Shown here one piece after another: positions 1-7,455 of a stretch of 64,000 nucleotides of DNA. Under the pieces are notes generated by a model. The model was not told the origin of the DNA. It saw only the letters and a list, made by a program, of their open reading frames with translations, and did no database searches. Each line of letters opens with the position of its first letter. The stretch's first letter is position 1. The position numbers were made by a program, and so were the translations under genes. This DNA comes from Acidovorax sp. T1 (GTDB lineage: Bacteria; Pseudomonadota; Gammaproteobacteria; Burkholderiales; Burkholderiaceae_C): the NCBI RefSeq assembly GCF_002176815.1, contig NZ_CP021650.1, positions 15,175 through 79,174 on the forward strand, read 5' to 3'.

Positions 1-165
1 CACGCCGGCGTGGGTCTGCTTCTTGTCGGCCGCTTGGGCCGTGTACAGGTTGTAGATGCCGGGCTTCAACGCGCCCGCCTTGTCTACTTTCTGATTCGTC
101 CAAGCGCCGTCCTTTTCGGCCTGAACGATGCGTTGACCGTTCATGACCAAGAGGCGTTCTTTCAT
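1..165 (-). CDS. kfrB: KfrB N-terminus (Upf54.8), partial at the left edge
   Basis: Only the first 55 codons are in the window and the gene continues past base 1. It starts at an ATG at 165 and begins MKERLLVMNGQRIV, which I recognise as the IncP-1 KfrB/Upf54.8 family. In IncP-1beta plasmids kfrB follows kfrA as part of a KfrABC stability set, thought to support partitioning together with the coiled-coil KfrA. It lies downstream of kfrA on the same strand, beyond a terminator hairpin. The assignment rests on N-terminal sequence and position only. Confidence 0.75.
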   Translation of the reverse strand, partial: MKERLLVMNGQRIVQAEKDGAWTNQKVDKAGALKPGIYNLYTAQAADKKQTHAGV

Positions 166-232
166 CGGGCACTCCTATGGTTGCCGTGGTTCTCAAAAGG
201 GTGATGGTGGCCCCATGCAAGCCGCGCTCCAA

Positions 233-264
233 CAAAAAAGCCGACCTCGGCAAAGCGAGGCCGG
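233..264 (-). terminator. Intrinsic terminator after kfrA
   Basis: A GC-rich inverted repeat (arms 240-249 and 255-264, short CAAAG-type loop) is followed on the minus strand by a run of T (A-run 233-239 on the plus strand). It lies between the kfrA stop at 336 and kfrB, so it should end or attenuate kfrA transcription before kfrB. Confidence 0.8.
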
Positions 265-335
265 CTCTTCCCAGCGGCCGGGTTGTGCGTTTTGTCAGGG
301 TTCCAGGGTAATTTTAAGGAAAACCAACCGATTTA

Positions 336-1367
336 TCAGGTCTTTTTGCGTCCGCCGCTGGTCGGATCGGCCGCCCGGCCTTGCGCCATGACGGTTTCCA
401 GGGCCTCCAGCCGGCCGCGAAGCCCGGCCGCTTCCTCGCGGGCCTGGGCAGCGTCGCGCTTCGCCTGGTCGCGCTCGCCCTGGGCGGCGGTCAGCCGCTC
501 GGCCTGGCGGTGTGCCTCGGCCGCCATCGCCTTGCGCTGCTCCTGGTGGGCCTGCTCGGCCGCCTCGGCCTTGGCCTGCACCTTCACCAGCTCCGCGCGC
601 ACCTGGTCGCGCTCGGCGGCGGCCGCCTCGGTGGCCTTCCGCTGCTCGGCCTGAGCGGCGCGCGCCTGGTCGGTCGCCTGGTTCGCCCGCTCCAGGTCGG
701 CACGCAGCTCGCCGGCGCGGCGCTCGATCTCGGCGGTACGGCTGTTCGCGGCCGCGAGGTCGGCCCGCAGGGCCTCCACCTGGTCGGCGCTGGCCGTGGC
801 CCTCTCCTGGGCCTTGTCGCGCTCTGCGCGCGCCTGGCGGGCTTCCTGATGGGCGTGATCCAGCTCCGTGCGCAGCTCGCCGGCCCTGGCCTCGGCCGTG
901 GCCGCGCGCTCGCTGGTCGCCGCGAGCTTGCCGCGCAGCTCGTCGGCCTCGCCCTTGGCGGCCGCCTCGACGGCCTCCAGGGCCGCGACGCGGGCCTTGG
1001 CCTCGTCCAGCTCGCCGGTGAGCTGGTCGGCCAGCTCTGCGGCTTCCTGGCGCGCTGCTTCCGTCTCCTGGCGCACGGCCTCCAGCGCCTCGCGCTCGGC
1101 GGCCAGGCGGTTGTTCGCCATTTCCAGCGCCACGGCCCACAAGTCGCCGCCCAGCTCGGCCAGCTTGTCGGTGATCGCCTGCGGTGCCGGCTCGCGGATC
1201 GGGGCGGCCTGGCTGGCCTTGCGTGCGCGCCACTCGTTCATCGCCTCGCTGATGGTGGTGAAGCTGCCGCTGCCGAGCTGCTTGCGCACGTTCGCCAGCG
1301 TGGGGTTCTGGCCGGCCGCGTCCAGTTCGTCGGCCACCGCAAATATCTGCTCCTTCGAGATCGCCAT
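336..1367 (-). CDS. kfrA: KfrA, coiled-coil DNA-binding plasmid stability protein
   Basis: The protein has 343 aa. The start at 1367 (MAISKEQIFAVADEL) has a strong AAGGAG ribosome site just upstream. The more distal in-frame ATG at 1427 lies inside the operator palindrome and is rejected. Residues about 1-75 are the winged helix-turn-helix DNA-binding domain of the KfrA_N family. Residues about 80-330 are an Ala/Glu/Arg-rich heptad coiled coil, as in RK2 and R751 KfrA. KfrA is a sequence-specific autoregulator proposed to form a filamentous scaffold for plasmid segregation. It is preceded by a 14-bp perfect inverted repeat and a KorB operator, which fits autorepression plus global KorB control. 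Confidence 0.93.
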   Translation of the reverse strand: MAISKEQIFAVADELDAAGQNPTLANVRKQLGSGSFTTISEAMNEWRARKASQAAPIREPAPQAITDKLAELGGDLWAVALEMANNRLAAEREALEAVRQETEAARQEAAELADQLTGELDEAKARVAALEAVEAAAKGEADELRGKLAATSERAATAEARAGELRTELDHAHQEARQARAERDKAQERATASADQVEALRADLAAANSRTAEIERRAGELRADLERANQATDQARAAQAEQRKATEAAAAERDQVRAELVKVQAKAEAAEQAHQEQRKAMAAEAHRQAERLTAAQGERDQAKRDAAQAREEAAGLRGRLEALETVMAQGRAADPTSGGRKKT

Positions 1368-1386
1368 GTCGGGCCTCCTTTGGCCG

Positions 1387-1425
1387 GTTGTATGTTGTAG
1401 CGTGTAGCATACTACAACATACAAC
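1387..1425. promoter_or_regulatory. KfrA operator palindrome
   Basis: A perfect 14-bp inverted repeat (GTTGTATGTTGTAG at 1387-1400, its complement at 1412-1425) is separated by 11 bp. It sits 20-58 bp upstream of the kfrA start. KfrA of IncP plasmids is known to bind a long palindrome overlapping its own promoter. Confidence 0.85.
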
Positions 1426-1437
1426 ACTACGCAAGCG

Positions 1438-1466
1438 GTTTAGCTGAACTTTTTTTAGCGGCTAAA
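1438..1466. promoter_or_regulatory. KorB operator and degenerate KorA operator upstream of kfrA
   Basis: A perfect KorB operator (TTTAGCGGCTAAA) lies at 1454-1466. A one-mismatch KorA-type site (GTTTAGCTGAAC) lies at 1438-1449. Both sit between the korB terminator and the kfrA promoter, tying kfrA to the plasmid-wide Kor regulon. Confidence 0.85.
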
Positions 1467-1474
1467 ACGCGGGC

Positions 1475-1502
1475 AAAAAAAAGCCCCGCTCGATGGCGGG
1501 GC
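1475..1502 (-). terminator. Intrinsic terminator of the korA-incC-korB operon
   Basis: The inverted repeat 1483-1502 (GCCCCGC / GCGGGGC) is followed on the minus strand by eight T residues (A-run 1475-1482), 45 bp past the korB stop. Confidence 0.88.
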
Positions 1503-1546
1503 GATGGGTGGGGGTCGGTGGTCGGCGATGCCCGGCGCTGGGCGTG

Positions 1547-2596
1547 TCAGCCCTCCAGCAGCGCGACAAGCTGCACGGTGCCAAGGTCGGCCTCGAACTC
1601 CTGGCCGTCATCCTCGTATTTGAGCCAGGCCCAGCCCTCGGCCGGGGGCCGGCGGTTGAGGATCAGCCGTGCCGGCCGGTCGTCGTGCTTGACCTGGATG
1701 ATGGCCTTCTTGAGCTTGTCGGGGTCGGCCTCCTTCGGCTCCTTCTTCCCCTTGGCGTCATCATCCTGCGGCCCCTGCTCGCCGTCGCCGGCCTCGGCGT
1801 CGGTCTTGCCGGTCAGCGCATCGACGGTGTTGGGATCACGGTCGCCGTCCTCGTGACTGCGCTTGTCCTCCAGGAACTCGCGCAGCAGCTTCACCGAGCC
1901 GCGCGTCAGCTCCTGGCTGTCGTCGGCCAGCCAGGCGGCCACCTCGTCGGGGTTCTTCTTGTAGGCCGTCACCAGCTCGTTGATGACAGTCACGTCCTTG
2001 CCCCGGCCGCTATTGAACGCCTCGGCAATGGGTTCGGGCAAGTCCAGCAGCGTGACGTGCTGCGTGACGAAGGCCGGCGACTTGCCGATCTCCTTGGCGA
2101 TCTCGCCCTTCTTCTTGCCCTTCGCCAGCTCGCGGCCGATGAAGTCGGCGATCTCACGCGCCGTCAGCTCATTGCGTTGCAGGTTCTCGATAACCTGGTC
2201 GGCCTCGTTGTAGTCGTTGTCGATGAAGGCCGGGATCGTGGTCTTGTGCGCCCACTTCGAGCCGCGATAGCGCCGCGCGCCGTGGTTGATGAGGTAGCGC
2301 CCCGGTGCGTCCGGGTTCTCGCGCACGCTGATGGGCGACTTCACGCCGCGCGCTTTGATCGTCTCGCCGATCTCCGCGATGCTCTCCGGCGAGAAGCCGG
2401 GGTTGTCGGCCGTGCGCGGCTGGTGCGGGTCTTCGTCGATCAGGTCAAGCGGCAGCTCCTGCGGGCCTGCGCCGCCGGCGTTGGCCGCCGGCTGCTCGTT
2501 CAGCAGGCCGGCCAGGTCGCCCAGCCCGTCCAGGCCCAGCCCGGACGATTGCGGCTTGTCCTGCTCCTTCTTCTTGGCGTTGGTCTTGGCGCTCAT
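1547..2596 (-). CDS. korB: KorB, ParB-family partition protein and global repressor
   Basis: The protein has 349 aa and starts at 2596 (MSAKTNAKKKEQD); this ATG overlaps the incC stop in an ATGA junction, so the two are translationally coupled. The ParB-type N-terminal motif is visible around residues 56-61 and 104-113 (DPHQPRT, GARRYRGS). The helix-turn-helix lies near 164-182 (KGEIAKEIGKSPAFVTQHV), followed by an acidic linker and a C-terminal dimerisation domain. KorB binds TTTAGCSGCTAAA, partners IncC in partition, and represses trfA, trb, kle and kfrA. At least seven such sites are visible in the window. Confidence 0.96.
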   Translation of the reverse strand: MSAKTNAKKKEQDKPQSSGLGLDGLGDLAGLLNEQPAANAGGAGPQELPLDLIDEDPHQPRTADNPGFSPESIAEIGETIKARGVKSPISVRENPDAPGRYLINHGARRYRGSKWAHKTTIPAFIDNDYNEADQVIENLQRNELTAREIADFIGRELAKGKKKGEIAKEIGKSPAFVTQHVTLLDLPEPIAEAFNSGRGKDVTVINELVTAYKKNPDEVAAWLADDSQELTRGSVKLLREFLEDKRSHEDGDRDPNTVDALTGKTDAEAGDGEQGPQDDDAKGKKEPKEADPDKLKKAIIQVKHDDRPARLILNRRPPAEGWAWLKYEDDGQEFEADLGTVQLVALLEG

Positions 2597-3669
2597 TGCG
2601 CGATCTCCATCTTCGTGAACACGTAATCCGCCAGCGCACGCACCTCCTGGGTGGCCTTCCGCGCGGCGGTCTTCTTGATCTTCCACACCGGCATCTGCTC
2701 GCCCAGCGCCTCGGCGATGCTGTCACGCGCGCCGATGCTGAACGGCAAGATGAGCTGCGGGTATGCCTGCTGCAACGTCGCCAGGTTGTTGACGTGGCGC
2801 GGCTTCCGCGCGTCCACCTTGTTCGGCACCATGCCGAGGAAGCGCAGCTTGGGGTTCTGCTTGCGCAGGTTGCTGATGACCGCGACCATCTTCTTCATGC
2901 CCTGCAAGCTGTACGCCTCCATTTCGATGGGCGACAGCATGTAGTCGGCCGTCAGCACGGCCGCCGTCATGGCGACGCCAAGGGAGGGGGCCGTGTCGAT
3001 CAGGCACACGTCGAAGAACTCGCCCAGCGCGGCCACACTGGCCCGCAGCGCGGCGGCCGCCTGGGAAAGCTCCATCTTGTCCAGGTTCGCCAGGTTGGCG
3101 TCTGCCGCGATCAGCGCCAGGCTCTCGCCCTCGCGCTTGCCGAACCAATACCGCAGGTCATCGGTGTCGCCGGTGAACAACTGGCTGGCGAGGTAGCCCG
3201 ATTGGTACGCCGACAGCGTGAACGATGCGTTGCCCTGGGTGTCCAGGTCGATCACGGCCACGCGAAGGCCGCGCTCCAGGAAGTCGAATGCCAGGTGGCA
3301 GGTGGCGAACGTCTTGCCTTGACCGCCCTTCTGAATTGCCGTGACCAGTGTTTTCATGACTTGGGTTCCTGTTTCCTCTTGGCGTCTGCTTCCCACTTCT
3401 TGACGATGAACGCTTGATGCTCCGGCAGTACCGCCGTCACTCGCTCGAAGCCCTCGGGGAGCTGTTCCCCTGCTGCTGCCCATACGCGACTGACCGCCTG
3501 CGACACCGCCCCCTTGGTCAGCCCCAGCGAAGTGACAAACTCCGCCTGGGGCCGGCCATCGACCAGCACGCCGCGCGCTATGTCGATGGTCTGCTGCCCG
3601 ATCTCCAGCCCCTTGATGGCCGTCTGGAATTGGGCTTCGGTTAGCCGTTTCTTCATGGATTGCACCCAT
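2593..3669 (-). CDS. incC: IncC, ParA-type partition ATPase (long form IncC1; short form from 3357)
   Basis: Two forms are expected in IncP plasmids. Long IncC1 starts at 3669 (MGAIHEETANR; 358 aa), with its N-terminus read in a different frame over korA. Short IncC2 starts at 3357 (MKTLVTAIQKGG; 254 aa), overlapping the korA stop in an ATGA junction. The deviant Walker A is KGGQGKT (residues 10-16 of IncC2) in place of the usual KGGVGKT. A Walker A-prime region (VIDLDTQGNASFT) and Walker B (CLIDTAPSLG) follow. IncC is the ATPase partner of KorB in partition and also boosts KorB repression. Confidence 0.94.
   Translation of the reverse strand: MGAIHEETANRSPIPDGHQGAGDRAADHRHSARRAGRWPAPGGVCHFAGADQGGGVAGGQSRMGSSRGTAPRGLRASDGGTAGASSVHRQEVGSRRQEETGTQVMKTLVTAIQKGGQGKTFATCHLAFDFLERGLRVAVIDLDTQGNASFTLSAYQSGYLASQLFTGDTDDLRYWFGKREGESLALIAADANLANLDKMELSQAAAALRASVAALGEFFDVCLIDTAPSLGVAMTAAVLTADYMLSPIEMEAYSLQGMKKMVAVISNLRKQNPKLRFLGMVPNKVDARKPRHVNNLATLQQAYPQLILPFSIGARDSIAEALGEQMPVWKIKKTAARKATQEVRALADYVFTKMEIAQ
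3354..3656 (-). CDS. korA: KorA, global transcriptional repressor
   Basis: The protein has 100 aa and starts at 3656 (MKKRLTEAQFQTAIK). Residues about 37-58 (AEFVTSLGLTKGAVSQAVS) form the helix-turn-helix. The C-terminal part (LPEHQAFIVKKW) is the dimerisation segment shared with TrbA and KlcB. KorA binds GTTTAGCTAAAC and represses the korA, trfA, kleA and klcA promoters together with KorB. It lies wholly inside the reading frame of IncC1, a compact overlapping-gene arrangement typical of IncP. Confidence 0.96.
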   Translation of the reverse strand: MKKRLTEAQFQTAIKGLEIGQQTIDIARGVLVDGRPQAEFVTSLGLTKGAVSQAVSRVWAAAGEQLPEGFERVTAVLPEHQAFIVKKWEADAKRKQEPKS

Positions 3670-3728
3670 AACACTCCACACCCGGTTTGTTGAACAAATG
3701 GCGGTGCCAGCCGCCGACCATGTGCAGA

Positions 3729-3774
3729 AGTTTAGCTAAACCATGCGAAGCCGTCAAGCGTTTTAGCGGCTAAA
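3729..3774 (-). promoter_or_regulatory. korA promoter with KorA and KorB operators
   Basis: On the minus strand, TTGACG (3752-3757) and TAAACT (3729-3734) are separated by 17 bp. The perfect KorA operator GTTTAGCTAAAC (3730-3741) covers the -10 box. The perfect KorB operator TTTAGCGGCTAAA (3762-3774) lies just upstream of the -35 box and overlaps the end of kleF. This is the autoregulated central control promoter. Confidence 0.9.
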
Positions 3775-4300
3775 AATTTGTTCGCGCCTTGTCGATGGCC
3801 GATGCCGTTGCGGCCGTCGCCCGCGCCTGTCGCCAGTGGTCGGAATCCACCGCGCACGCGCAAAGCGTGGCCCCGTCCTGGTCGTAGAACACGGCCGGCC
3901 GGCCCTCCACCTTCGCCTCGATGCGCAGCGCCTTGGCAGGCAGGCCCAGCCCGTCCGCGATGACGGCCAGGGTGGCGCGCTGCAAGGCCAACTCTTCCCC
4001 CTTGGCGTCAATGAGCTGTGCCGCATGGGCGGCACTCAGGAAGAACGTCATCAGCGGGCCTACGGTGCGCGTGCCGCCGCTGGCAAAGCACACGTCGAAG
4101 GAACCGCCGCCCACGTGCGGATCGACGCCCTCCACGAGACGCCAGGGGTCAAGGCCCCATTCTTCGGATTGCGCGCTGTACCAGTAGGCCGGCGCGTCGC
4201 CGTTCAAGTCGCTGTCCGCGTACTCGCGCACCAGGACGGCCACGCGGCCAGTGGTCGGCTCCACGAAGCCAGGCGGGTAGGGGAGGGTCTGCTTTGCCAT
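3770..4300 (-). CDS. kleF: KleF, kle-operon protein of unknown function
   Basis: The 176-aa protein has the same length as RK2 KleF and begins MAKQTLPYPPGFVEP. The family has no assigned biochemical role; kle genes belong to the KorA/KorC-regulated stable-inheritance region. I see no signal peptide, transmembrane segment or catalytic motif. It is the last gene of kleABEF, one base after the kleE stop, and its 3' end overlaps the KorB operator of the korA promoter. Confidence 0.88.
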   Translation of the reverse strand: MAKQTLPYPPGFVEPTTGRVAVLVREYADSDLNGDAPAYWYSAQSEEWGLDPWRLVEGVDPHVGGGSFDVCFASGGTRTVGPLMTFFLSAAHAAQLIDAKGEELALQRATLAVIADGLGLPAKALRIEAKVEGRPAVFYDQDGATLCACAVDSDHWRQARATAATASAIDKARTNF

Positions 4301-4301
4301 G

Positions 4302-4631
4302 TCAAAGCCCTTTCGGTTTGTAGATCGAAACGAAGTAGGTGATCGCGGTCAGTGCCGCGAAGTACGCCAGGAACGACCAGCCGGCATACACGCCAGGCGT
4401 GTTCCAGTGGTAGAGCATCCGCACGAACTGGAAGAAGGTGATGATCGCCAGCACCCACTTGAGCACCGGCCAGACCAGCACGGTCGCCACCCATACGAAC
4501 TTGACCAGGCCGGCCACCAGGCCCCGGCCTTCGGCCTTGGGTGCGGCAGGCGCAGCAGCGGGCGCGGCAGGCTGCACCGGCTCGGGAGCCGGCGGCTTGC
4601 TCGCCCTGGGGAACTTGACGATGTTGGACAT
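4302..4631 (-). CDS. kleE: KleE, small inner-membrane protein
   Basis: The protein has 109 aa from ATG 4631 (MSNIVKFPRAS), chosen over an upstream in-frame ATG because it matches the KleE family start and has a GGAGGGT ribosome site. An Ala/Pro-rich N-terminal segment (residues 10-45) is followed by two hydrophobic stretches (about 47-70 and 82-103), indicating a membrane protein. Function is unknown. It belongs to the kle operon between kleB and kleF, with a GC hairpin (4717-4738) upstream. Confidence 0.87.
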   Translation of the reverse strand: MSNIVKFPRASKPPAPEPVQPAAPAAAPAAPKAEGRGLVAGLVKFVWVATVLVWPVLKWVLAIITFFQFVRMLYHWNTPGVYAGWSFLAYFAALTAITYFVSIYKPKGL

Positions 4632-4716
4632 GGCTTGACCCTCCACGCGGTTACGTGTTGAATGCTGGATGCTCCCACTCGGAAGCATGGTTACGGTGTG
4701 CCAGCACCAGGCCAAG

Positions 4717-4738
4717 CGCCCCGGATCACTCCGGGGCG
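4717..4738 (-). terminator. GC hairpin between kleB and kleE
   Basis: A perfect inverted repeat (CGCCCCGG / CCGGGGCG) lies in the kleB-kleE gap. It has no strong T-run, so it may be an attenuator or mRNA-stabilising hairpin instead of a full terminator. Confidence 0.45.
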
Positions 4739-4775
4739 TTCCTCCACCTGGGGCCGTCGAACGTGTGGAATGCCG

Positions 4776-4991
4776 TCATTGCAGCGTCGCTCCGCTCATG
4801 CGTCGCACGGCCGCCGCCAGCAGCATTTCCGTCAGCTCGTTATCTTCCTCCGGCGTGATGCAGCCGCCGCAGATGCTGCCGAACTTCTCGCGGGCATCAT
4901 CGGCGCCGATGATGGTGTGGCTCAAGGTTCGGATGCTCTTGCCGCAGCGCCGGCAGCACGTCTCGATGATCTCGATCTTGCCTTTGCTCAT
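4776..4991 (-). CDS. kleB: KleB, small Cys-rich kle protein
   Basis: The protein has 71 aa from ATG 4991 (MSKGKIEIIETCCRRCGK), the usual KleB length. Two cysteine pairs (CCRRC and CGGC, the latter near residue 41) suggest a metal-binding knuckle, which is an inference. A 120-bp longer in-frame ORF is rejected because its extension runs over an intergenic hairpin. The gene is transcribed after kleA and before kleE. Molecular function is not known for the family. Confidence 0.85.
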   Translation of the reverse strand: MSKGKIEIIETCCRRCGKSIRTLSHTIIGADDAREKFGSICGGCITPEEDNELTEMLLAAAVRRMSGATLQ

Positions 4992-5049
4992 GGGACTGTT
5001 TCCTCTTGGCGTTCCGTTGATGACCCGGCCGAAGCCGGGCCGCCTTCCC

Positions 5050-5286
5050 TTACCAGCCGACGCTGCGCTTGGCCTGCTCGACCGCTTGGCTCGACCATTC
5101 GCCCTTGGCACTGGCCTCCAGGCTCAAGGCGGCGAAATAGGCTTTGCCGCGCAGCTCTTCCGCCTGCTTCACCAGCTCGGCCGCCTCGGCCATCGTGGCC
5201 TCGATCTGGTCGCGGCGGGCTTGGAAGTCGGTGGCTTCCACATTCGGCAGGGCGTCAACCCAAGGCATGATCTTGTTCTTGCTCAT
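5050..5286 (-). CDS. kleA: KleA, small helical kle protein
   Basis: The protein has 78 aa and starts MSKNKIMPWVDALPNVEA. Residues 20-65 are predicted to be almost entirely helical (Ala/Glu/Lys-rich), matching the elongated coiled-coil KleA of RK2. It is the first gene of kleABEF, directly behind a promoter carrying KorC and KorA operators, so expression should be tightly repressed at steady state. Its exact role in stable inheritance is unknown. Confidence 0.88.
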   Translation of the reverse strand: MSKNKIMPWVDALPNVEATDFQARRDQIEATMAEAAELVKQAEELRGKAYFAALSLEASAKGEWSSQAVEQAKRSVGW

Positions 5287-5337
5287 CGGAACCTCTCCGG
5301 TAATCGACCTGGGCGGAATGCCCGGCCTTCAAGTGCT

Positions 5338-5382
5338 ATATTAGGACAAAATGTCCTAGCCTGTCAAGCACTTTAGCTAAAC
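5338..5382 (-). promoter_or_regulatory. kleA promoter with KorC and KorA operators
   Basis: On the minus strand, TTGACA (5362-5367) and TAATAT (5338-5343) are 18 bp apart. The spacer is filled by the KorC palindrome TAGGACAAAATGTCCTA (5342-5358). A KorA-like site CTTTAGCTAAAC (5371-5382) lies just upstream of the -35. The layout is nearly identical to the klcA promoter at 7456-7513. Confidence 0.9.
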
Positions 5383-5416
5383 TATTTTCGCTTTACCGTA
5401 GTCCGATGCCTAGCAC

Positions 5417-5429
5417 TTTAGCCGCTAAA
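5417..5429. promoter_or_regulatory. KorB operator
   Basis: A perfect TTTAGCCGCTAAA site lies between the korC stop (5446) and the kleA promoter. It is placed to let KorB repress kleA jointly with KorA and KorC. Confidence 0.88.
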
Positions 5430-5445
5430 GCCTCTTTCCCTGGCG

Positions 5446-5703
5446 TCAAGCCTCTTTCCAGATCAGCCCGAGGCCGGCGTAGTCGCACAGCAGCGCCCAC
5501 GCGGCATAAGGGATCGGCGTGTCCTCGCCCACCCATCGCCGGATCGTCCGGTCGCCCTTCGGGCCGAGGCCCAGCACCTTCGCGGCTTTGCCGCCGGTGA
5601 GGCCCGCCAGGCGCAGCACCTCGCGCACCTCTTCGCCGCTCGGCTGCGCCCACCGCTCGGCCGGCTTCAAGCACTCCAGCCGGATATTGGCGTCGTTCGT
5701 CAT
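5446..5703 (-). CDS. korC: KorC, transcriptional repressor of kle/klc
   Basis: The protein has 85 aa from ATG 5703 (MTNDANIRLECLKPAER). The helix-turn-helix lies around residues 24-48 (VREVLRLAGLTGGKAAKVLG), matching the IncP KorC family. It binds TAGGACAAAATGTCCTA, two copies of which sit in the kleA and klcA promoters. It is the last gene of klcA-klcB-korC and overlaps nothing. The longer in-frame start at 5790 lies inside klcB and lacks a ribosome site. Confidence 0.92.
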   Translation of the reverse strand: MTNDANIRLECLKPAERWAQPSGEEVREVLRLAGLTGGKAAKVLGLGPKGDRTIRRWVGEDTPIPYAAWALLCDYAGLGLIWKEA

Positions 5704-5719
5704 TCGTTTCTTCTCCTGG

Positions 5720-6925
5720 TCACGTGATAAGCCGCAGTTGGTCGAATCCGTAGATCGACTGAATGCAGCTCGGGTCTGAATCCACCACACGGCGGCCCGC
5801 GCGGTTGGTCTTGTATGTCACCGGCCGGTCGTCATGCGCCCACACCTGGCGGGTGTCTGGATGCACCTTCACGATGATGACGCGCTTGCCGATCTCCTTG
5901 GCGAACACCGGATGGTGGACGCTCACGATCTCGCACCGTTGGCCTGGTGCGGGCGTGAACTCCACCAGGTCGGCCGGGCCTGCATCGCCATTCCTGGCGG
6001 TGCTGCAGGATGCTTCGCCTGCGCCCGGCATCGTCGCTTCTGGCGATACAGGCCCAGCCTCGGCCTTGCAATCGTCAGCTTTGGCGGTGCTGCAGCGCAT
6101 CGCCGTTTCCGCCGATGCGGGATCTCGCTCGCGGCCCCCGGCCTTTCCCTTGGCGTTCGACCTGGCGGCCCTGGCCGCCTTGACCTTGCCCGCCGCCTCG
6201 GCCGCCCAGCGCCGCGCGATGAACGCCTTGTGCGCCGGCAGCACCACATCGACCAAGACGAAGCCCGGCGGGATCGTCACGGTCGCCGGCTCGCGCCGCG
6301 CCGGCGGCACCAGGCCGGCCAGCCAATCGGGCAGGGGAGCGTCGGCCAAGCGGTCGCGGTAGTTGGCCTCGATCAACACCGGCCGCTTCTTCTCGGCCAG
6401 CATGGCCGTCAGGATGCCGCGCGCAACCTCGTCCACGGTCATGCAGCCCCGCGCCGTGTCGAAGTGCGAGCGATAGCCCGTCGCCGAGATAAACGGCCTG
6501 TCCAGGTCAACCGCGTGGAACTGAAAATGCGCGTTGAGCGGCCCGCCATAACCGGCCTCGTACTCCACCAGGGCGCGCACGTCGCCCGCCACGGCCAGGA
6601 ACTGGCCGCGCTGGCCCCACAAGGGCACGTCCCCCGGCACCGCAGCGCAATGCCGCTCGATGACGCGGCCGGCGGCCTCGTCGTCGGCCATGCACCCGAA
6701 GTTCGTGCCGCCGTTCAGCTTCCAGATGATCGCCTCGTATCGGTCGCCGGCCAGCTCGGCCGCCGCCCCGTCGCCGCGCATGACAGCCGCGTCGATCTCC
6801 ACCACGGCCGCAACGGCCGCAGCCAGCAGGCCGTCACGGTCTGCCGGCAGCTCGGCCAGCAGCTCGGCCGCCGGCGCGCTCCAGTCCTGGCCCGCCTGGG
6901 CCGGTTGCTTTGTTCGCTTCGCCAT
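5720..6925 (-). CDS. klcB: KlcB, klc-operon protein of unknown function
   Basis: The protein has 401 aa and begins MAKRTKQPAQAGQDW. Residues about 215-240 (VLPAHKAFIARRWAAEA) match the C-terminal segment of KorA and TrbA. Residues about 275-320 are low complexity and are encoded by copies of the dispersed palindromic repeat described separately (peptides RCSTAK and SCSTARNGDA). It lies between klcA and korC under KorC/KorA/KorB control. No catalytic motif is apparent. Confidence 0.87.
   Translation of the reverse strand: MAKRTKQPAQAGQDWSAPAAELLAELPADRDGLLAAAVAAVVEIDAAVMRGDGAAAELAGDRYEAIIWKLNGGTNFGCMADDEAAGRVIERHCAAVPGDVPLWGQRGQFLAVAGDVRALVEYEAGYGGPLNAHFQFHAVDLDRPFISATGYRSHFDTARGCMTVDEVARGILTAMLAEKKRPVLIEANYRDRLADAPLPDWLAGLVPPARREPATVTIPPGFVLVDVVLPAHKAFIARRWAAEAAGKVKAARAARSNAKGKAGGRERDPASAETAMRCSTAKADDCKAEAGPVSPEATMPGAGEASCSTARNGDAGPADLVEFTPAPGQRCEIVSVHHPVFAKEIGKRVIIVKVHPDTRQVWAHDDRPVTYKTNRAGRRVVDSDPSCIQSIYGFDQLRLIT
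5979..6118. repeat. Dispersed palindromic GCATCGCC...CTGCAG repeats inside klcB
   Basis: Several imperfect copies of a short palindromic unit (GCATCGCCATTCC then TGGCGGTGCTGCAG) lie inside the klcB reading frame. A 29-bp stretch is shared exactly with the copy at 25253, more than 19 kb away. A related cluster is at 9250-9425. R751 is known to carry a repeat family near oriV-trfA and trb-tra that has been proposed as an insertion hot spot. Confidence 0.75.
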
Positions 6926-6976
6926 CGCTTGACGTGCTCCTGGTGCAGCCCCGGCCGGAGCCGGGGCCGCCCCTCA

Positions 6977-7405
6977 TCAGTCAATAGCCCGGTAGATCGC
7001 AGCGGCCTCGGGGTGGCCGGCCGCGAAGCCGCGCAGGAAGTGATAGCGGTCGATCAGGGCGTCGGCCGCGTCCGTGCCGGCGATCTCGGCCGCGAGCTGG
7101 CCGAGCGCGAACAGGGTTGCGACAATGCCGGCGGCGTCGGCCGACAGTTCGCCCCGGAAGCCGTTGCCGTCTACCTCGATCTCCAGGCGCTCGGCCAGGT
7201 CGGGGGCCAGGTAGAAACCGCCGTCCGACAGGGTGTAGTAGTGCCAATACGCGCCGTTGTAGCGTTCGCAGAGCCGGCGCAGCCAGGCGTACACAAGGGC
7301 CTCGCCGCGCATCATCAGGCGCGGGCCGAAGTAGGTAGGCAAGAAGTCGAGGCGCTGGGCCTCGGCGACCAGGGAAGCGGTGACGGGTTGGTCTTGGGTG
7401 TTCAT
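6977..7405 (-). CDS. klcA: KlcA, ArdB-family antirestriction protein
   Basis: The protein has 142 aa from ATG 7405 (MNTQDQPVTASLVAEAQR); the upstream in-frame extension runs into the promoter and is rejected. It belongs to the KlcA/ArdB antirestriction family, which protects incoming plasmid DNA against type I restriction. The family-typical FLPTYFGPRLMMRGEALVYAWLRRL segment is at residues about 20-45, and NGAYWHYYTLSDGGFYLAP is at 52-70. It is first in klcA-klcB-korC, consistent with a zygotic burst of expression before Kor repression builds up. Confidence 0.93.
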   Translation of the reverse strand: MNTQDQPVTASLVAEAQRLDFLPTYFGPRLMMRGEALVYAWLRRLCERYNGAYWHYYTLSDGGFYLAPDLAERLEIEVDGNGFRGELSADAAGIVATLFALGQLAAEIAGTDAADALIDRYHFLRGFAAGHPEAAAIYRAID

Positions 7406-7455
7406 CGGAACTCTCCGGTAGTTGACCTGGGCGACATGCCCGGCCTTCAAGACGT

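Noticed and set aside
381..1400. Long plus-strand ORFs opposite kfrA, korB, incC and trfA
   Set aside because: They are high-GC antisense shadows of well-identified genes, with Arg/Leu/Ala-biased composition and no recognisable domains.
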